Source: Phaeosaccion multiseriatum
Taxonomy: Eukaryota > Ochrophyta, other classes
Assembly: GCA_965112735.1 (NCBI GenBank)
Contig: OZ218955.1
Location: 806,001 to 870,000 of the forward strand
Direction of reading: 5' to 3'
DNA: 64,000 nucleotides
The number at the start of each line of letters is the position of its first letter. Within the stretch, counting starts at the first letter, position 1. The position numbers were made by a program, and so were the translations under genes. The notes under the pieces were generated by a model. That model saw only the letters and a program-made list of their open reading frames with translations. It was not told the DNA's origin and ran no database searches. Shown here one piece after another: positions 48,181-57,929 of this stretch.

Positions 48181-48362
48181 TTCCAAGTGGGAGCCTTGGC
48201 CTTGCGAGTGGGAGCCTTCCAAGTGGGAGCCTTGGTGGCCTTGGGAGCGGGAGCCTTCCAAGCGGGAGCCTTGGCGGCCTTGGGGGTGGGCGCCTTAGGG
48301 GCCTTGTTATGTGGGGGGGGTGCGAGGAAGAGCAAGGCTAATTCGCCATGCCCCACCTTCAC
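48117..48362 (-). CDS. Lys/Ala/Pro-repeat open frame, histone H1-like tail
   Basis: The minus-strand frame reads KAPKAPTPKAAKAPAWKAP with repeated KAP-x-WKAP units, then Ser-Lys-Asp repeats. The composition matches histone H1 or basic tails of ribosomal proteins, but no globular domain is attached and the upstream frame meets a stop. It could be the last exon of a gene I could not assemble, or just a translated tandem repeat. Confidence 0.25.
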   Translation of the reverse strand: MKVGHGELALLFLAPPPHNKAPKAPTPKAAKAPAWKAPAPKATKAPTWKAPTRKAKAPTWKASSKDSKDSSRDSSKDSSKD

Positions 48363-48740
48363 CGAACGGAGGCTCTTCCTGGTGGCAGAGGGAGGTGCGG
48401 CTACTGCCTTTGCCGTCGACCCAAATCACCGGCAAGGAAACACTGTTTGTCGATCGCCGGAGCTCGGAAATTAAAAAAGCGCATCACTTCTCTGAGCCGT
48501 CATGGTACTATGTGAACCCTTTTCACCTACAGGAGTTTGGGCATCCTCGGCCCACTTCCATATAAATTCTTTCCTTTTCGAGAGTGTGAAAGGAAAGGCC
48601 GCGACAGAGGCGCAGCGAAAGCCCCCCCCCTCGCTCTTAGAACATCAAGCCTGGGGAAGGAGGGTAGAGTCTTGCGTCGGGGAAAGGGGGGCTGCTTGGA
48701 TCCCCCCCCTCCCAAATTGGCAGGCTCTCTCGTCCTTAGC

Positions 48741-50138
48741 ATGGAGCGGGCGGTATCCCCCGAGGTAAGAGCTGAGTGGACATAGATGGTCGGTCGCTCC
48801 TTTATACGAGAGAGTGTTGCTATCTCATGCTAGCAGGAAGACAGCTGTGCATAGGAGAGCCCGCCCCGCTCCTTCACCAGCCAAAGCATGCTGCGAGACG
48901 GAAGCCTCTGAGCCGGGGGGGAGCATTTCGATGCAGCCGAGGCGAATCGCATCGATCTCAAGCCCTTCCAATGGTACCTCTCTCGCTGCTCCCTCGGAAC
49001 CCATACCCATACGTCTGCTTACCGCCAGGCGTGGCGACTCTACCAGGCTTTGGAGAGAAGGGAGAGCTTCTTAGCCGTGAAAGCGCTGGTTCGGAACCTA
49101 ATTGCCAAGCACGGGAAAGCAAGCTTGGACCAGTTTATCGACGAACAAGGCGACACCGCTATGGTTTGGGCGGCTGTGTACGGCCGGCTTGATGTCGTGG
49201 AGCTTCTGCTGCAGGAAGGGGCCTCCTGTAGCAAGCGATCGAAGGGAGACACGCCGCTGATAGGAGCTTGTGGATACGGGCATGACCAGGTGGTGAGACG
49301 GCTGCTTGACGCTGGAGCCGCTGTCGACCAAGCGAATCTCTCTGGGACGACTCCTTTGAGCTGCTCGTCCGAGATGGGACATTCGGCAATAGTGCAGCAG
49401 CTGCTCTCAAGGCATGCGAGTGTCAACAAAGCCAATATGCATGGGCGGACCCCGGTTTTATTTGCCTCTCAGAACGGGCATGCTTCTGTGGTAGCGCAGC
49501 TCATTTCCGCCCAAGCAGATGTGAACAAGGGAGACACTACCGGAAGGACTCCGCTCATGCAGGCGTCGCTAAGCGGGCATGGCAGGGTGGTGAAGCAGCT
49601 CATCAGGGCCCGCGCCAAGATCGGAATGGCCGATATCAATGGCCACACTCCTCTGCATAGTGCCGCTCAGCATGGGCACGAGGCAGTGATGGAGCAGCTT
49701 ATCTCTGCGGGAGCACAGGTGGACGCAGTGGCCAACAGTGGTGCAACACCTCTCTACCTCGCTGCCCAGAATGGGCACGAGGAAGCCGTCACTCGACTCA
49801 TCTCTGCCGGATCTCCGATCGATGGCCAGAGGTCTAACGGCATGACTCCTCTGTGTGCCGCCATCTTTTATAGCCGCCACGGTACTGTGCGGCAGCTCCT
49901 TTCGGCCGATGCCTCAGTGGACAAGGCCTTGGCTGGGGCACGGCGGAGTAAGCTGGGCCCAGAGACTGAGCAGCGAATCAAGGACGAGGCAACGGCCTTC
50001 TTTAGATCCCAAAGCGCATTGGACCTGATGCAGAGGACCGACCCGACGTTCGCCAAGGAAGGCGGGAAGCTGCCACTGAAGAGGCCCTGGAGCGTGAGCA
50101 GCGAGGCGTGGGAGAGCATGGCGGAGGAAATGCCCTAG
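48741..50138 (+). CDS. Ankyrin-repeat protein 2
   Basis: Exons 48741-48764 (MERAVSPE) and 49029-50138, phase 0; 377 aa. Structure is as for ankyrin gene 1: a 24-nt first exon, a short helical lead (AWRLYQALERRESFLAVKALV), about eight ankyrin repeats (VVWAAVYGRLDVV-type first repeat, GTTPLSCSSEMGH, GHTPLHSAAQHGHEAV, GATPLYLAAQNGH), and the tail FFRSQSALDLMQRTDPTF...PWSVSSEAWESMAEEMP. It is closer to ankyrin gene 3 than to gene 1 in the first repeats (KHGK...MVWAAVYGRLDVV). Role is presumably protein binding; partner unknown. Confidence 0.87.
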
Positions 50139-51670
50139 AAGCTCTGAGCAGATGCGAAAGGAGGGGGAGCAATGCCGACTCCGACACGCACGCTCTCGCT
50201 AGTCAGGTAGCCCACGCGAGGGTGCATATCAAGATGCGATGCGAGAGAGGCGCCGCCTGTTGGCAGATGCAAAGCGAGCTGATGGGAAGGATTTTGGGAG
50301 CGAAGCAAGCAACAAGGGAAGGAATGATGGAGTGTGCAAGTTTTCTAGAGAGGCGCAGCAAGAGCTTGGTGGGCGGGTGGGCGTCGTGCCAGCTCGCGTA
50401 GCGGAGGAGAGGAGTTGACGAGGGGAGGGGCCGGCAGGCCAAGCAGTTTGATTTTAGGCTGGTCATGCTTGGCCTTCTCTCGGTGAAATGTGCGGGTGCA
50501 GCCAGCATTCGTCTCAGGCTGCTCCTGGAGAACGCGAACAATGCCCTTGTTCGCTCAGCACACAATAGTAGCATGCATGGCCAGGCGAAGAGGGGTTTGT
50601 GATTGTGAGGAGGCAGCCAGTCCAGCCACAGGCAAAGCCGCGCTCGGCGAGGCAGTGCGTGCAGAAGCTCTGCTGCGCAGTCGAGACGAACGTCATATAA
50701 GATCTGAGAAGGTCCAGCCGGTATCCTCGGTTCGAAGGGATAGGAGCGAGGGGAGGGAGGGGAGGAGGTGTTTTTTATTTATTTAAAATGCAAGCTCCCG
50801 ACGAGTCGTCGAGCAGTCGTCGGTCTAGCGGTACATTCCATCTTGCTTGTGGCTGGGGCGAGAGTGAGACTTTCGAGTGGACTCGCTCTGCCTCTGACAG
50901 ATATCCACACTTGGCACAGGATCAGCTCCATGCACGCCTAGTGGCCTAGCTAGGCCTATTTTGGAAATTTGTCCGCGGCCTAGCTAGAGCCCTCAGGGGG
51001 GGGGATTGCCCTTGGGCTGGCTGGCTCATCCCCCCCGCCCCCCCCCCCTACTATAGATATACTCTTCTGCCTCTCTCTGCCTAGCTCGGCCGCTTCGCCC
51101 TCCCTCCTCCACCCCGGGGCCCAGCCACCACCTCTGCTCTGAGCGCCCCTCCCCCCTCTGGTCGCCCTGCAGCGCTATGAAGCCGTCCAGCCCGGAGTAG
51201 ACTAGCTACTATGTACGCAGCGTGCACAGATCCGTGTCGTCCCTTTCCTTCTCGCCTGCCTTGTGAAGAGTGCATGCCTACAGATGTGCTGCTGCCACTG
51301 GCTGGGTGTCGATGGGCGGGTGGCGCCACGTCACGCACGCGCCCGCCGTAATAGAGGAGGCTGCCTACTACCTGGCCTATTGTAGGACTAAAAAGTGAGC
51401 GGCCGAGAGCGGTCGGAGACCGCCCGGCCTACGCCTACATCGGCCGAAGGCCCCCGAGCAGCCTTTAGCGGAGGGGCTCAATACAATAAAATAAAAACCC
51501 GCTGGCGGTCAAGAAAAAGGAAAAGGAATGGAAGAGGGAAATTAAATGCCATCTGTGAACTCCCCCCGGCCCCCAAAAACGCGCGTTCTATCCTTTCATT
51601 TCGAGAGCGGTTCGAAGTTGAAAAAGACAGCTAGCGAGCCTGAAGAAGGGCAGGAAGTCAACCCGTGACC
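50139..51670. other. Intergenic stretch between ankyrin genes 2 and 3
   Basis: About 1.5 kb without a supported gene. It contains a perfect 14-bp palindrome GGCCTAGCTAGGCC at 50943-50956, an AT-rich run near 50771-50790 that may be a poly(A) region, and G/C runs near 50996 and 51030-51045. A block at about 50858-50897 resembles 53220-53260 downstream of gene 3. Confidence 0.45.
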
Positions 51671-52900
51671 ATGGAGCAGGAGATCTACCCCGAGGTAAGG
51701 ACTCCAGCCGGGGCGGTGTTTAAGAAACAAGGAAAGAAAAAAACTCGAAACCTCCTCTTTTGCTGAGGTCTCTTTATCATCCCACCCCCCTTCCTTTCCC
51801 TTGACCAGGGACGGCGGATCCATGAGGCCCTCACGGGAAGGGAAAGCTTCTCAGCTGTTAAAGCGCTGGTTATGGAGCTCATTGCCAAGCACGGGAAAGG
51901 GAGCTTGGAGCATCATATGGTCTGGGCTGCGGTGTACGGCCGGCTAGATGTCGTGGACCTCCTGTTGCAGGCAGGGGCCTCCTGCAGCAGGAAAGGGCTA
52001 TCGCCAGGGGATACGCCACTCATAGGAGCTTCCGCTAATGGTCATGACAAGGTGGTGAGGCGGCTCTTGGATGTTGGAGCCGCTGTGGACGAGGCCAATC
52101 TCGACGGGACGACTCCTCTGAGTGTGGCTTCAGAGAGGGGGCACTCAACAATAGTGCAGCTACTGCTCTCCGCGCAAGCGAGTATCACCGAAGCCAATCT
52201 GAAGGGGCAGACCCCCCTTATGTTCGCCTCTCAAAATGGGCACACCTACATTGTAGAGCAGATCATATCAGCCCAGGCGGATGTGAACAAAGCAGATATT
52301 CTCGGACAGACCCCGCTCGGACAGGCGTGCATGTACGGGCATGACGAAGTGGTACACCAGCTTATCAGAGCCCACGCCAAGATCGAGAGGGCTGACAACT
52401 GTGGTGCGACTCCTCTGCATATGGCCGCCCAAGGCGGTCACGACGCTGTGGTGAAGCGGCTCCTCTCCGCGGGAGCACGGGTGGACACAGCGGCCAACGG
52501 AGGCGCAACGCCTCTCCACCTTGCTGCGCAGAATGGGCACGAGGCAGTCGTCACTCGTCTCATCTCTGCCGGATCTCCGCTTGATGCCCAGAGGACAGAC
52601 GGCACAACACCTCTACTTATCGCCATCTATGCGAACCGGCAAGGTACTGCGCGGCAGCTCCTTTCGGCCGGTGCTTCGGCGGACAAGGCCTTGGCTGGGG
52701 CAGGGCGGAATCGGATGGGCCCCATTGTTCAGCAGCGAGTCAGAGCAGCGGCAGCAGCCTTCTTCCGATCCCAAAGCGCACTGGACCTGATGCGAAGGAC
52801 CGATCCGACGTTCGATAGGGAGAGGGGGATTCCGCCGCTGGAGAGGCCCTGGAGTGTCGGGAGCGAGACGTGGGAGAACATGGCGGAGGAAATGAGCTGA
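51671..52900 (+). CDS. Ankyrin-repeat protein 3
   Basis: Exons 51671-51694 (MEQEIYPE) and 51809-52900, phase 0; 371 aa. Lead GRRIHEALTGRESFSAVKALV, then about eight ankyrin repeats (GDTPLIGASANGHDKVV, GTTPLSVASERGHSTIV, GQTPLMFASQNGHTYIV, GATPLHLAAQNGHEAVV) and the shared tail FFRSQSALDLMRRTDPTF...PWSVGSETWENMAEEMS. It lacks about eight residues before the first MVWAAVYG repeat that gene 2 has. Tandem duplicate of gene 2; same presumed scaffold role. Confidence 0.88.
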
Positions 52901-53550
52901 AAGCAAAGAGGGCGAGGGGAGGGGGGAGGAGGAGCGGCAAACACTGAGACGATGCTTGGTGGGGCGACGAGCGAAGGAGCTTCGATGAGTAGGCTTCTCC
53001 CTCTCTCACAATGATGCCGCATCATGCTGGGTCAGGGAGGTAGGGAGGTCACACGAGTCTAAAGACGCACCACATATGTAGGAAACAGTAGGAAAGTAGG
53101 TAGCTAGAGAAGGGTTTTTGCACACGTCGCAGATGGAAGAAAAGCGCTCTGCTTTTCATTTTTTACAATAAAATAGGCCCCTCGTGCCCCGAGTCATGGA
53201 GCGGTGCAGTCAACATGGGGGACAGCGACACTTTGGAGTGGGCTCGCACTGCCTCTGTGCGGCCGCGTGTCACCGAGTCACGCCGATCCTTTGCGCCAGC
53301 TGGCGATGAAGGTATCCCCTCCCCACCTCCCCCGGGGAAGCCTTCGCTGCCCGTCATAAAGGAACCGAAGGACCAACACGCGAAGTCTTGCGTGATGGAC
53401 ATGCAGGCTATTACTTACATGCCGCGGGGTCATACTCGGCGGAGATGTTTACACACAAACGAAGTAGTACTTGATTCATTATTAGAAAGGAGGGAAGAGC
53501 CCTCCAAGAAACCAAAAACCACACACCCCCTCTAACCCCCTAGCAACTCT
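52901..53550. terminator. Convergent 3' flanks of ankyrin gene 3 and MscS
   Basis: No gene is supported. TTTTTTACAATAAAATA at about 53159 contains AATAAA and probably serves the + strand gene. The open frame 53215-53535 shows no family. Confidence 0.5.
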
Positions 53551-53923
53551 CTACCCCGGACTTTGCTTCCACTCCTGGGGCACCACCATCGTGCCTCCCC
53601 CCCGGGGATCCCCATCTCCATCTTCAGTTGACGACGACGACGAAGAGGACACATCGTAAGCCGGGATGGCGAGTTCCGCCCCATGCGAGGTGATGACATC
53701 GTATGCCATCTTGAGCCCCTTCTCTCTGCCCGCCTTGAACACGGCGCCGCTGTTGGTGGCCAAGTGAAGCTCGACTTCAATGTCGAGGGAGGAGGGCCCG
53801 TACTCCTTCAAATGGACGTAAAAGTTCTTCCTTAGGTCTACTTTGGGCACCTTCTTGAGCTGTGACGGGGGATGGATGGCCGTGGATGGGAGAGAGCAGT
53901 GGCAGTAGCAACAACAACAACAA

Positions 53924-53957
<34 letters not shown>

Positions 53958-56900
53958 TGATGAAACAGCAGCAGTGTCGCGGAACTCAAATCAATGTAAG
54001 CTTGACTGCCCCATACTCTCCCACCGAGGTGTTGTCTAGCCCACAATCTGCTCGCTACTACTCACTAGTCACTACCCACTCACCACACCCAAATCCACAC
54101 ACACCATACATCCCCTTCCTCCTCCTCCTCCTCTTCCTCCTCCTCCTCCTCCTCCTCCTCCTCCCCTCCCTACCTCCTCCCGCAGGTCTCTGATGACGTC
54201 ATGTAGCACGGGCGCGTCCTGACACCGCAGCTGCAGGGTTGTGGCCCACATGCGATGCGTCCTTCTACTGAGGTTGGAGATGACCTTGCCTACAAAGAAG
54301 GAGTTGGGTACTCGAAGGTACTCGTCACTGTAAGACCGAACCTCCGTACGCATCCACCCGATTTGCACCACTGAGAGGAGGCGAGGCAATAAGGTGTGGG
54401 TGTGGGTGAGGGGCAAGGTGAGAGGGGAGCAGAGACGAAGATTGCGAGAGAGAAATAAAGCAGAGAAGTGGAAATCAAATGCGGACAGTAGTGAAGGGGC
54501 GAAGTGAAGTGAAGTGAAGCGGAGAAACGAAGTGCAGCAGGGACGCGAAGCAGTGGAGCAAAGCAGCGAAGCGGCGAGCAAAGGAGCTGTGAGTGATTGA
54601 CACATACGCCCACACACACATGCGCACACACGCACGCACGCACGCACGCACCTTCCGCCTTGCCGAACTCCTCAGTGCTGATTTTGTCCCCCGGGAAGAA
54701 CGGGTTGGTGGACAGGATTATCACGCCTCCGAGGAAGTTCTGACGCGATGGCAGTGGATGGGAGGGAGGAGGGAGGGAGGGAGGGAGGGAGGGAGGGAGA
54801 GGCGGAGGGGCGGAGAGAAAGAGGGGGGGAGGGCTGGTCAGACTGACTGCCTGTTGAGCGAGCGAGACTGCAGTATCCGTCAGACTGCCTCTGCCTGCTG
54901 ATTGATGCCTCCCCCCTGCCTGCTGTGCTCACTTCTCCATCACCGCCTGCCTCACCGCCTGCCTCACCGAGATAATCTCTTTGAGCGAGAAACCCAATGC
55001 CAGCGTGCTGACACCCGCGATGCTCAACAGAGACCCAAGCGCCACTCCCATCTGCAGAGACAGGAGCTCCAGAGTGACGGTGGTCAGCGCTACCCAAATG
55101 AGCATGCTGCTGCCTCGCCTCAAGATGAAGCTCTGCGGGGTGATGGATGGATGGATGGATGGATGGATGGATGGATGGCAGCAGAGGGACATATGGATGG
55201 CAGCAGAGTGAGGGATAGATGGCAGCAAAGTGAGTGATAGATGGATGACAGCAGAGTGAGGGATAGATGGATGGCAGCAGAGTGAGGGATAGATGGATGG
55301 CAGCAGAGTGAGTGATAGATGGATGGCAGCAGAGGGAGGGGTAGATGGATGGCAGCAGAGTGAGTGATGGATGGATGGCAGCAGAGTGAGTGATAGATGG
55401 ATGCCAGCAGAGTGAGGGATAGATGGATGGCAGCAGAGTGAGGGATAGATGGATGGCAGCACAGTGAGTGATAGATGGATGGCAGCAGAGTGAGGGACAG
55501 ATGGATGGCAGCAGAGTGAGGGATATATGGGTGCGTGGTATCAGAGACATGGAGGATGGAGATAGAGGACGTGATGGTGGTTGGGGTGATGGGCGGTAAG
55601 AGCAGGACCAGTAGAGGGTTGGTAAGTGGTGAGTCAACAAAGCTCGACTGACTGTACAGCCCCAGGGAGGGATAGAGGCCAAGCTCGGGCCTCTGAGCGA
55701 GTCGCCCCTTCTACTTGGAGCCGATGCTGCAGTTGGCGATACAACAGCACAAATCTGTGACCCCAAGAACCAACAGACCTACCTGGTGCGTGTTCTCGGC
55801 GACGGAGGGGAAGAACACGGGCAAATAGTAATTCAATAAAGTGTTTCCGAATTTGCCTGCCTGTGATGGAGGGTCATCGGTACAGTAGGAGGGAGGAGGT
55901 AAGGAGGAGGAGGGGGGGGAGGGAGGATGGCATGAGAAGAGGAAGGAGCGTCCCATTCATTCACACACAAGCCAAGCCAGGAGAGCACCCTCTTCGGACT
56001 GTGTGATGGAGACACACACGCAGAGGGAGAGGGAGAAAGAGAGGGAAAGAGAGAGAGGGAGGGACAGAGCACGAGAGAGAGAATGTGTGTGGTGCTACTG
56101 GTTGCGTTGTGCGTATTGTTCGGCTGAACTGGGCCCCTTCCCTTGTGCGGGGGGGAGAAGGGTGGTCGAAAGCAAGGGGCCTTTGTCTGGACTGCCGCCG
56201 CCGTGTGATTGGCCCCTGACAAGCAAGGTTCTGAGGCGACCCAGGTTCCAGGTTCTGACCGGCGCCAGCCGGCCAGGTTCCAGGTTCTGGGGGAAAGCCA
56301 TGTAATAAGGCAATGATGAGGGCCAGCCAAGGCTGCTCTGCCAAGCCTCGCCAGCGGGCCAGGTTCCAGGTTCTGGCCTGGGTCGCTTTAAGAACATTGT
56401 CAGGGGGTGAGTGTGAAGGCGGTGACGCCGCACACACTTGCCTGTACCATGTAAACCACCGTAGCCAGAGCGAAGGGAAGGCCGTCTGGGCTCCTCATGC
56501 CAAGGTCCCTCCATATGATGTACACGCAATCGAACAGGTACAAGAAGGCGAAGGACAGGCCCAGGAACCTTTGGTTTGGGACAAAAGAGAGGAGTACGAG
56601 AGAGAGAGAGAGAGAGAGAGAGCGAGTCAGAAGCAAAGGCAGAGGAGGAGGGAAGGAGAAGAACAGGGGCAGGGGCAGCGTCAGCGAGGGGCAATTGAGT
56701 TCGCAAGAGAAATCGGATGCTCTCGCATCTCACTCATGCACCTGCAGGGCTCGTCGAGGTGGTGAAGGAGCGATTGCTCGAAGGGCTTGGGGTAGCGTTT
56801 CTCTCCCAGCAGAGCGCGTTTGAGGCGCCAAAGTCCATGCAGGACCTTGGGGATGAGAAGGCTGTACAGGCCTATCACTGTTCGGGAAAAGGTTCAGCGG

Positions 56901-57549
56901 CAGGGGTGAAGGGATCAGTATTAGGGGTGAAGGGAGTGGAAGGGGTTAGGGTAAAGGTTAGCAGGTGTTGGGGGTTGAGTGAGTTTGGGAAAGGGGTTGG
57001 CGACCTCACCCAACATGTCCGCGGGGAAGATGAGCCGGTTGAGACTCTCGAGGATGAGCCGGCGGGTATCTGATTGATTTATTGATTGATGGAAGAGAAG
57101 AGCAGAGAAGGGAAGAGCAGGAAGAATAAGAAAAGAAATATAACAGGGCCCTGATCCCCTCTCCCCCATCCATACACACCCGTACCCACACCTGATGTTC
57201 TGACGTGTGCGAGGAGGGCCACGAGCTTCTTTGTCCACCCTACGACGTTAACGTTGCTAAAGTCTGTCCTGTCAACAAGTGGTGACGAAGCCGCCAAGGG
57301 AGAGGCACCACGAGAAGGAAAAGGAGCACTTCGTCTCGACTTGGGTGCATGCACCCTTGCTAACGGTACGGTGCCGGGGGGGGAGGAGACCCTACATGGT
57401 TGCAACGCGATCCGCCGAGTGATTGACTTGAAGCCAGTTGGAGCAAACGCCAGAGCCGCTGTCTCCGCGGATGCTCGAAGGAGGACAAGGATGAGGAGAC
57501 TCAGCCAAATACTCCAGGAGTAGTATCGGTGGACGCTCGGAGCTTCCAT
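53551..57549 (-). CDS. Plastid-targeted MscS-family mechanosensitive channel
   Basis: Nine exons in coding order: 57549-57192, 57069-57010, 56871-56742, 56568-56442, 55860-55783, 55132-54968, 54739-54652, 54370-54174, 53859-53551; 503 aa. Residues 14-34 are a signal peptide ending TAALA|FAP, the heterokont plastid tag. Membrane segments include [33 protein letters not shown] and the pore block [35 protein letters not shown]. The MscS beta domain follows: [45 protein letters not shown]. Such channels relieve osmotic stress and shape plastids. The intron after exon 4 uses a GC donor (CAG|gcaagt), required by phase and conservation. ATG 57549 fits the signal peptide; an upstream start at 57612 would bury it. 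The last 30 residues are Ser-rich and disordered. Confidence 0.93.
54747..54762 (-). repeat. Acceptor-side CCATCCACTGCCATC element
   Basis: Coding strand CCCATCCACTGCCATCGCGTCAG|AAC, the acceptor of MscS exon 7. Confidence 0.75.
55139..55530. repeat. About 24-bp minisatellite in MscS intron
   Basis: Roughly fifteen copies of a unit close to GATGGCAGCAGAGTGAGGGA plus TAGATG, with GGAT runs at the left end, fill most of the intron between exons 5 and 6. Confidence 0.9.
55729..55748 (+). repeat. GCAGTTGGCG motif copy
   Basis: GCAGTTGGCGATACAACAGC in the MscS intron after exon 5. Confidence 0.7.
56240..56376. repeat. GGCCAGGTTCCAGGTTCTG repeated three times
   Basis: Three spaced copies of a 19-bp unit (about 56240, 56271 and 56358) in the intron following MscS exon 4. 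Confidence 0.75.
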
Positions 57550-57929
57550 CCCCTTGGCCCACCCCCGCCCCCCTGTTTCAAAAGAGCGCCTATACATGCT
57601 TTGTTTTGGCAAGCAGGCCTGTTGTAATCCGCAGAGTCACAGCTATTCAAATATCAAAATATCGTTGCTCGGCGCTCTCGACTACTCCTCCCTACGGACT
57701 AGTCTAAGTCTCTCCTCAACCTTAACCTTAACCTTATACTACTTGTGCCTCGGAGGGAGAGGAAGGAAGAGGGCGGTGATAGGGGAAGAAGGGGTGGGGA
57801 TAAAGGCGTATCGAGGTTGAGCGGTCGAGGAAGTGGGGTTGGCCGTGGACGGTGTGGAGGGAGAGGGTGGTACCCTTACTCCCTTCTCCTAACGGTGCGA
57901 CTGGGCTGCGCACCCCCGCAGCTCACTGA
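57550..57929. promoter_or_regulatory. Divergent intergenic region MscS / membrane protein
   Basis: 380 bp between divergent starts. CTTAACCTTAACCTTA at about 57719-57736 is a short tandem. Confidence 0.45.

Noticed and set aside
57716-57738. Telomere-like AACCTT tandem
   Set aside because: Only three units, not a known telomere sequence, and internal to a gene-rich region.
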